Source: Actinomycetota bacterium
GTDB taxonomy: Bacteria; Actinomycetota; Actinomycetes; Nanopelagicales; Nanopelagicaceae
DNA length: 32,895 nt
Reading direction: 5' to 3'
Assembly (NCBI GenBank): GCA_009700025.1
Contig: WLMW01000011.1
Location: 1-32,895 of the forward strand
Part shown: piece by piece, positions 32,321-32,895 of the stretch
How the letters are laid out: each line of letters begins with the position of its first letter
Position numbering within the stretch: position 1 is the stretch's first letter
Notes under the pieces: model-generated
The model's database searches: none
The model's input: the letters and a program-made list of their open reading frames with translations, nothing else
Told to the model about the DNA's origin: nothing
Program-made: the position numbers and the translations under genes

Positions 32321-32753
32321 CTACTACTGCCTGGCTAGCAGAATCTTTGACTTCACCAAAGATAGAATGCTTGCGGTTTAACCATGTTGTTGCTGCCGTT
32401 GTAATAAAAAATTGTGAACCGTTTGTGCCTGGACCAGAGTTGGCCATTGCTAGAATGTATGGGCGATCAAAAACTAATTCTCCGTGGAACTCATCAGCAA
32501 AGCGATAACCAGGTCCACCTGTTCCGCGACCTAGTGGATCTCCGCCTTGAATCATAAAACCATCAATAACGCGATGAAAAATTGTTCCATCGTAAAGATT
32601 GGCGTTTGTTTTTTCGCCAGTGTTTGGGTTGGTCCACTCCTTCGCACCAGTTGCGAGTTCAACAAAGTTTGCAACTGTTTTTGGTGCGTGGTTTGGAAAC
32701 AGTTCTACAACAATGTCGCCGAGTGAGGTGTGTAGTGTCGCTTGTGTTGTCAT
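32241..32753 (-). CDS. ppiA: Peptidyl-prolyl cis-trans isomerase (cyclophilin)
   Basis: A 170-aa cytoplasmic cyclophilin that speeds proline isomerisation in folding. It shows [49 protein letters not shown] and HSIFGEV, all active-site segments. No signal peptide is present. The ATG starts two bases after the 3' end of tRNA-Ala, leaving no room for its own promoter, so it may be read through from the tRNA transcript. Confidence 0.96.
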   Translation of the reverse strand: MTTQATLHTSLGDIVVELFPNHAPKTVANFVELATGAKEWTNPNTGEKTNANLYDGTIFHRVIDGFMIQGGDPLGRGTGGPGYRFADEFHGELVFDRPYILAMANSGPGTNGSQFFITTAATTWLNRKHSIFGEVKDSASQAVVDAIGKSKTGAQDKPATDITINSITIA

Positions 32754-32754
32754 G

Positions 32755-32827
32755 TGGAGACCAGGGGAATCGAACCCCTAACCCCCGCCTTGCAAAGGCG
32801 GTGCTCTACCAATTGAGCTAGGTCCCC
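32755..32827 (-). tRNA. tRNA-Ala (anticodon TGC)
   Basis: A 73-base cloverleaf with acceptor GGGGACC/GGTCTCC containing the G3-U70 pair that marks tRNA-Ala, T-loop TTCGATT and anticodon loop TTTGCAA. CCA is not encoded. Confidence 0.97.
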
Positions 32828-32840
32828 GTATTAGAACGGG

Positions 32841-32895
32841 TGGGCCTAGATGGACTCGAACCATCGACCTCTTCCTTATCAGGGAAGCGCTCTAA
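32841..32895 (-). tRNA. tRNA-Ile (anticodon GAT), cut by the window end
   Basis: The 3' part is present: acceptor half TAGGCCC, T-arm GATGG/CCATC and anticodon loop CTGATAA. The 5' acceptor and most of the D-arm lie beyond the end. Confidence 0.92.

Noticed and set aside
1-32895. CRISPR arrays, transposases or integrases
   Set aside because: No regularly spaced repeats were seen, and none of the translated proteins resembles a transposase or integrase.

Overview
The window looks like a low-GC, gene-dense actinobacterial chromosome, most plausibly from the freshwater acI/Nanopelagicales type. That assignment is an inference. It rests on the order tRNA-Ile, tRNA-Ala, ppiA, rhomboid, crgA, pabA, pknB, pstP, which is the usual neighbourhood of actinobacterial oriC, and on a three-gene Sdh1-type succinate dehydrogenase, a Mycobacterium-like FprA reductase, very short intergenic gaps and many apparently leaderless genes.

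1-6.8 kb: a one-directional surface-polysaccharide and protein-sorting cluster. It holds a class III aminotransferase, a GT4 glycosyltransferase, a secreted FN3 protein with a C-terminal anchor, a small exosortase/archaeosortase-family protease, a methyltransferase-like protein without a clear SAM loop, a DUF616 glycosyltransferase-like gene with a damaged 5' end, and an FkbM methyltransferase. It is bounded by tRNA-Arg. The sorting enzyme overlaps the gene of its probable substrate and is the most interesting system here.

7.1-20 kb: mixed accessory and core genes. These are ferredoxin-NADP reductase, a glycosyltransferase-like protein, a single-module adenylation-carrier-thioesterase synthetase, two secreted hypothetical proteins, a PhoX/DUF839 secreted phosphatase-like protein, tRNA-Ser(GCT), an acyltransferase and a convergent SGNH hydrolase. 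A degenerate copy of the 5' half of tRNA-Ser follows, so these last two genes sit between direct repeats. A TupA-like ATP-grasp protein and aminopeptidase P come next.

20-24.6 kb: a minus-strand operon sdhC-sdhA-sdhB, a holin-family membrane protein and two fluoride-channel subunits. The second channel gene appears to start at a CTG that overlaps the preceding stop codon.

24.6-32.9 kb: tRNA-Ser(TGA); serS and a HAD phosphatase downstream of pheA, all chained by 4-bp overlaps; a glycerophosphodiesterase; the phosphatase-kinase pair pstP-pknB; pabA divergent from crgA; a pair of DnaA-box sequences; a rhomboid protease; cyclophilin; tRNA-Ala; and a tRNA-Ile cut by the window end. No intergenic stretch exceeds about 300 bases. 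The longest is 14807-15284, which contains the tRNA-Ser gene and is otherwise flanking regulatory DNA.
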